The notes under the pieces were generated by a model that saw nothing but the letters and a program-made list of their open reading frames with translations, ran no database searches and was not told where the DNA came from. The translations under genes and the position numbers were made by a program. Of a stretch of 45,395 nucleotides of DNA, positions 42,475 to 45,395 are shown one piece after another. This DNA comes from an uncultured Collinsella sp. (GTDB lineage Bacteria > Actinomycetota > Coriobacteriia > Coriobacteriales > Coriobacteriaceae). Each line of letters opens with the position of its first letter. Position 1 is the stretch's first letter. The stretch covers positions 1-45,395 of the forward strand of contig UQHQ01000013.1 of the NCBI GenBank assembly GCA_900540945.1. Direction: 5' to 3'.

Positions 42475-42885
42475 TTTTGATTAAGCAACAGGGTGCCAAA
42501 AATCTACCTGCGCGATAATCGCCTTTTGCGGTTACTTGCGCGTTTTGCACGCGCTTGGGCCGATTTATTAACGCGAAATGAATCTACATACGCGTAGCTG
42601 GCATACAGCCGAGTAAGGGCTGTATTTATCGCGGCGATTTACGTAGATATAGCAACTGTAACGAACAAGCGTGTCGCTGTATTTATTCCAGTAGTTCACT
42701 TGATCGGTGGACAAGTGGGCCGTTGCAACGAAACGCCAAGCGAGATGGGCCTATACGAGGACGCCGCAGAGGTAATGGCGGAGGAGTGCGGCTGGCGCTC
42801 TGAGAGCCGCTGTATGACCCTATTTCTCCTCAACCCGAATACCTGTGCCGCGAACCTAAACCGTTCGTACACTTGCCAAAAGATA
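42475..42885 (+). other. Gene-free structured stretch, about 410 bases
   Basis: No convincing gene. AATCTACCTGCGCG at 42501 and AATCTACATACGCG at 42581 are imperfect direct repeats, and GCGATTTACGTAGAT near 42634-42648 is an inverted counterpart. Between them ATACAGCC/GGCTGTAT (42603-42610 and 42618-42625) forms an 8-bp hairpin; GCTGTATTTAT follows at 42619 and again at about 42676. It could be a small element remnant or a structured RNA. Confidence 0.45.
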
Positions 42886-42909
42886 GGCCCGCGCGGAGTC
42901 GCGCGGGCC
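42886..42909 (-). terminator. Hairpin at the 3' side of the DUF6273 fragment
   Basis: A 10-bp perfect stem GGCCCGCGCG/CGCGCGGGCC with loop of 4. On the minus strand it is followed by TATCTTTTGG, a loose T tract. Confidence 0.65.
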
Positions 42910-42923
42910 TTGCACTAGAAAAT

Positions 42924-43445
42924 CTAGAAGCACCAAGCAGGAAACACGTTGCCGGCACTGTTGGCACTACCGCTGCTCCAGCGACCGAAAGGGTCAACAT
43001 AGATAAAGTCCGTTGAGTCACTCGGAGACACGGAACGAGTGCTGAAATAGCACACAATCTCAGGTCCAGAATACCTCGACGTCGCATAGTACTCGTACTG
43101 GGCGCCGTCAGACTGGAGGTCTCCGTAAATCTCGGTCGTCGAGAGGATGAAGACCTTGTCATTCGTTGCCGTCGGAGTGCCGGCGCTACCGCCGCCCTCG
43201 TTGTCCGTCATCTTCGCGACGGCCTTCGCCTTGGACTGGAGCTCGGCCGGCAGGAGCGCCCAGAGGTCACCGGAGTTCAGGCGGGCGCGGAGCTTAGAGG
43301 ACCTCCAACCGCCGACATTGGTCTTTGTGTCGTTCCAGATGTGTTTGTATAGGACATCGTTGGTCGTCTCAAACGTCAGCCCCGCCTTGCCGCTACCGTC
43401 GGCGAGGTCGTCATGGTTGATACCGATGATGCGGTATCTGGGCAT
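42924..43445 (-). CDS. DUF6273-type fragment of a surface protein
   Basis: 173 residues on the minus strand. The pattern IWNDTKTNVGGWRSSKLRARLN, LPAELQSKAKAVAKMT, DKVFILSTTEIYGD and QYEYYATSRYSGPE is that of DUF6273, usually the C-terminal module of large secreted proteins in gut Gram-positive bacteria. Here it begins at the first Met after a stop (TGA nine codons upstream), without ribosome site or signal peptide. It is therefore probably the 3' end of a broken larger gene, although the frame itself is intact. Confidence 0.7.
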   Translation of the reverse strand: MPRYRIIGINHDDLADGSGKAGLTFETTNDVLYKHIWNDTKTNVGGWRSSKLRARLNSGDLWALLPAELQSKAKAVAKMTDNEGGGSAGTPTATNDKVFILSTTEIYGDLQSDGAQYEYYATSRYSGPEIVCYFSTRSVSPSDSTDFIYVDPFGRWSSGSANSAGNVFPAWCF

Positions 43446-43480
43446 CGTGGTGTCAGCACTGCGAATCTCTCATAGAAGAT

Positions 43481-43768
43481 ATGCAACAACTTGATAATTT
43501 CGCAGCCTTAAGGAAGAACCTTTTCACTGTTTCCGAGGACAGCACAATTGAAGAAGCCTCGGTCCATGAAGGAGACTTTCCCATATACATAGATTAAGAT
43601 AAGACCGTGAATGACCAATATGAACTTGAGCATATTCCGTCCGTATTCATACTGGATGACCAAGGAAACATCATCGGCTCATCCGAAGGAGAGGAAGAAC
43701 CTCTTGCCTTATTAAAGAAATACGCCGAATACAACGGATATAAAGCGGAAGGAGGCGACATCGAGTAA
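43481..43768 (+). pseudogene. Thioredoxin/TlpA-like remnant with an in-frame TAA
   Basis: Translation from ATG 43481 gives FAALRKNLFTVSED...EGDFPIYID, then TAA at 43595-43597, then in the same frame DKTVNDQYELEHIPSVFILDDQGNIIGSSEGEE and a stop at 43766. IPSVFILDDQGNIIG with its cis-proline is the second half of a TlpA/thioredoxin fold, and PIYID-stop-DKTV fits the strand before it. The CxxC half is missing upstream, where the frame runs into the opposite-strand DUF6273 fragment. A broken redox gene; it may have served the Cys-containing secreted protein that follows. Confidence 0.7.
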
Positions 43769-43797
43769 CTATCAAAGGCCAGTTTAAGGAGCCAGCC

Positions 43798-44202
43798 ATG
43801 AAGAAATGCCTGCCCTCCATCGTCTCAGCAGCTCTTTGCCTCTCCCTTGTCATGACACCATTTGTGCCCGTTGCGGCAGCCTATGCCGACGAGGGATCTC
43901 GCGCCGAGAGCAGCGAGATCTACGTCGGAGACAACTACGACGAAAATTACGATATATCCCTTTTTGAGCGCGGACGCTGCACGGATTCATATTCCAAGGC
44001 GTGGTGCGATTCTCACGGATTTGCAAATAACCGCACCGTCCCTCACAAGGTCAAGCTGAACGCGAAGGAGGAGGCTTGCCTGCGCGATCCCTACCTTGCT
44101 GGCACCGCTGAAGTTATCGCCGGTCTCGTGACAATCGGTCCTGGCGGCGGCTTGTTTGCAACCGCAATGACATCGTACCGACTTTTCACTTACATGTTCT
44201 AA
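43798..44202 (+). CDS. Secreted Cys-containing small protein, bacteriocin-like layout
   Basis: 134 residues, AAGGAG 7 bases before the ATG. A clear signal peptide (MKKCLPSIVSAALCLSLVMTP...AYADE) with cleavage near residue 32. The mature part has acidic YVGDNYDENYD, then RCTDSYSKAWCDSHGF with two cysteines 9 apart, a third cysteine in EEACLRDP, and a Gly/Ala-rich hydrophobic C-terminus VIAGLVTIGPGGGLFATAMTSY. I do not recognise the family. Secreted protein plus small membrane protein plus broken thioredoxin gene is the layout of some bacteriocin loci; this is inference. Confidence 0.65.
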   Translation: MKKCLPSIVSAALCLSLVMTPFVPVAAAYADEGSRAESSEIYVGDNYDENYDISLFERGRCTDSYSKAWCDSHGFANNRTVPHKVKLNAKEEACLRDPYLAGTAEVIAGLVTIGPGGGLFATAMTSYRLFTYMF

Positions 44203-44214
44203 AAGGCAGTTGCC

Positions 44215-44454
44215 ATGCTGTCGCAGAATCAATCGAGATACTTGGCCACAATCGGCTTTGCCCTGCTTGCATTACTCTTTGCTAGCGACCTTTTGCTGAA
44301 ACCGCCCAAGGAACTCGTTTCGCTTGCCATAGCCTGCATTTCCGCCCTTTACTTTATGGCAACCCTATTCGTCGGACTAAAGGAGAGGAAAAAAGGCGCA
44401 GTCGTTGCATCTGCCGTAGGCGTGATCATAGCCATTGCCTCATTCTTTATCTGA
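44215..44454 (+). CDS. Small membrane protein, possible immunity partner
   Basis: 79 residues, 12 bases after the secreted protein. Three hydrophobic segments, about residues 10-27, 33-52 and 61-79, separated by a short basic loop (KERKKG). No known motif. Size, topology and position resemble immunity proteins of bacteriocins, but any small membrane protein would look the same. Confidence 0.6.
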   Translation: MLSQNQSRYLATIGFALLALLFASDLLLKPPKELVSLAIACISALYFMATLFVGLKERKKGAVVASAVGVIIAIASFFI

Positions 44455-44466
44455 CACATTGGTGAT

Positions 44467-44802
44467 CTAGGGGCGATATCGTAGGAATACGACCGGGAGA
44501 GCCGGGACCAGATTGCCCGGGTTGCCCGGTCGGCTCGCGCGACGGCGCGGCGGTTCCACAGAAAGATCTCCGGACTTCACGCCGTTTCTGATCGCATTGT
44601 AGACAGCCATCTCGTCTTCGCAGTCGGCGAGCACGCGGTGTGCGTCGTCGTTTTGGATGTCCAGTAAATCTCGAAGGTCCCCCATGCACCAGCGTCCGAG
44701 ATCTGGCCATGCGCGTTGCGCGAGCTGATAAGTGTCGATTGCGATGTTGTAGTTAAAGTCCAGGCCAAAGCCGTCCCAGGCGGAACGGCTTTGTTTCCTT
44801 GA
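44467..44802 (-). pseudogene. C-terminal remnant of a DnaQ-like 3'-5' exonuclease
   Basis: On the minus strand the frame is open from the TAA at 44803-44805 and reads SAWDGFGLDFNYNIAIDTYQ...WCMGDLRDLL...DAHRVLADCEDEMAVYNAI. HRVLADCED is the Exo III motif (HxAxxD type) of DEDDh exonucleases, and the preceding part matches the second half of that fold. The Exo I DxE strand is missing, and a Pro/Arg-rich tail follows. There is no proper start, so the gene is broken. Confidence 0.65.
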
Positions 44803-44825
44803 TTATCAACTTCATCCGGACACTT

Positions 44826-44861
44826 CCCGCATTCATCCGTGTGTGTACGGATGAATGCGGG
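44826..44861. terminator. 15-bp perfect inverted repeat between the exonuclease remnant and the membrane-anchored protein
   Basis: CCCGCATTCATCCGT (44826-44840), loop GTGTGT, and its exact complement (44847-44861). It lies 44 bases past the stop of the minus-strand gene at 44905 and would end it, but no T tract follows on either strand, so it may instead mark the end of a small element. Confidence 0.5.
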
Positions 44862-44904
44862 GTTCAATACCCCGGCGGCCTGATCAGCAGACAGCCGGGA
44901 ATTC

Positions 44905-45333
44905 TCACTCCTCGAAAAAAGCCGGCACTCGGTTAGTCCTGCGCATCTTGAAATCGCCAGACTCATGGGAGACGTAGAGAATGCCGTCCATCCCATCTCG
45001 TGATGCATACGACAGGTGAACTGAACCGCAATCCAATCCATCATTGTCGAGAAGATCGAACGAATTCGGATCGCTCGTTGCGGCCAAACGACCACTCATA
45101 CAAGAGCCATCGTCATTACAGATTTGCCATTCCATATCTTCGCCCGTAAGAATCGCCATAGACGGCCTGATTGCATCGTCGCTGGCATACATCCCGTCTA
45201 TGCCAAACCCATTTTCAGCGCCATCGATGAACGACTGCTCGGACCTATACGTCGCAAATGATGCACATAGCACCATTGCAAGACAAAGTACAAAGCCAAC
45301 AATCGCTATCTTTGCATAGCTCTTGCCTATCAT
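44905..45333 (-). CDS. Membrane-anchored protein of unknown role
   Basis: 142 residues starting at the ATG 45333, which has GGAGGT 7 bases upstream; an ATG at 45342 is only 2 bases from that site. One N-terminal membrane segment (IAIVGFVLCLAMVLCASFA) and an acidic outer part with three cysteines (WQICNDDGSCMSG and LDCGSVHL). It may be a small lipid-independent membrane-anchored sensor or inhibitor; I recognise no family. A partial gene ends one base upstream, so the two are probably cotranscribed. Confidence 0.65.
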   Translation of the reverse strand: MIGKSYAKIAIVGFVLCLAMVLCASFATYRSEQSFIDGAENGFGIDGMYASDDAIRPSMAILTGEDMEWQICNDDGSCMSGRLAATSDPNSFDLLDNDGLDCGSVHLSYASRDGMDGILYVSHESGDFKMRRTNRVPAFFEE

Positions 45334-45334
45334 G

Positions 45335-45395
45335 TCATTCACCTCCCTCGTATGTATCGAGGTATTCCTGCTTGAGCGTCTGCGAGGACGACTTG
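45335..45395 (-). CDS. 3' end of an unknown gene, cut by the window edge
   Basis: On the minus strand the frame from the edge reads KSSSQTLKQEYLDTYEGGE and stops at 45335-45337, one base before the next ATG, and its end contains the ribosome site of that gene. Spacing and composition suggest a real C-terminus, but about 19 residues give no function. Confidence 0.45.
   Translation of the reverse strand, partial: KSSSQTLKQEYLDTYEGGE

Noticed and set aside
43595..43597. Selenocysteine or programmed read-through in the thioredoxin-like frame.
   Set aside because: The codon is TAA, not TGA, and the CxxC half is missing, so it is a decayed gene.

Overview
The window looks like a chromosomal segment of a Collinsella-like member of the Coriobacteriia (gut Actinomycetota). 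This rests on the GC-rich, strongly GC3-biased core genes, the ABC-F / site-2 protease / scpAB / cmk-plsC-ispH-der-plsY-gpsA gene order, DUF3825 and DUF6273 proteins, and an LPXTG-type surface protein. The genus is an inference from style and gene content; no marker gene proves it.

Region 1 (1-7104) is the end of a cell-surface polysaccharide locus read rightwards: a 5'-truncated hexapeptide acyltransferase, a glycosyltransferase, a Wzy-type polymerase, a Wzx-type flippase, a FnlC/WecB-type UDP-sugar 2-epimerase and UDP-glucose 6-dehydrogenase, closed by a 17-bp perfect hairpin. The first three genes are AT-rich and the next three GC-rich, so the locus is a mosaic.

Region 2 (7157-20911) is a defence and toxin-antitoxin island. 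It holds an FRG-domain protein; a two-gene module of an Mrr-like nuclease fused to an nSTAND3-type NTPase plus a large SIR2-like protein whose end is out of frame at an A7 run; an MntA/HepT (MNT/HEPN) pair; an LPXTG surface protein; a second, decayed MNT/HEPN copy; an AAA ATPase with a small Toprim/RloB-like partner; and an XRE regulator, small candidate antitoxin and Doc toxin. Most of region 2 before 15.4 kb is AT-rich and probably acquired.

Region 3 (20957-25147) holds a DUF3825 gene, tRNA-Val(CAC) with what may be an integrase remnant at its 3' side, a nuclease-like hypothetical protein, and a duplicated unit carrying tRNA-Ala(GGC) with promoter and terminator. Each unit is headed by a long inverted-repeat element that shares a core with a third element at 19.3 kb. 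A tRNA with anticodon CAT lies between the two copies on the minus strand.

Region 4 (25176-42259) is a dense housekeeping block on the plus strand, mostly with overlapping or closely spaced genes: an ABC-F ATPase, a small membrane protein, an M50 protease, scpA, scpB, a pseudouridine synthase, cmk, plsC, ispH, a DUF512/PDZ radical-SAM-like protein, der, plsY, gpsA, rpe, a cysteine desulfurase, a Nif3-like protein, a coiled-coil zinc-ribbon protein and coaBC. It covers chromosome segregation, phospholipid and isoprenoid synthesis, ribosome assembly, sulfur transfer and coenzyme A synthesis.

Region 5 (42268-45395) begins with tRNA-Pro(GGG) and is then a gene graveyard: a structured gene-free stretch, a DUF6273 fragment, a thioredoxin-like pseudogene with an in-frame stop, a secreted Cys-containing protein with a small membrane partner (bacteriocin/immunity-like layout), a DnaQ-like exonuclease remnant and a membrane-anchored protein of unknown role.
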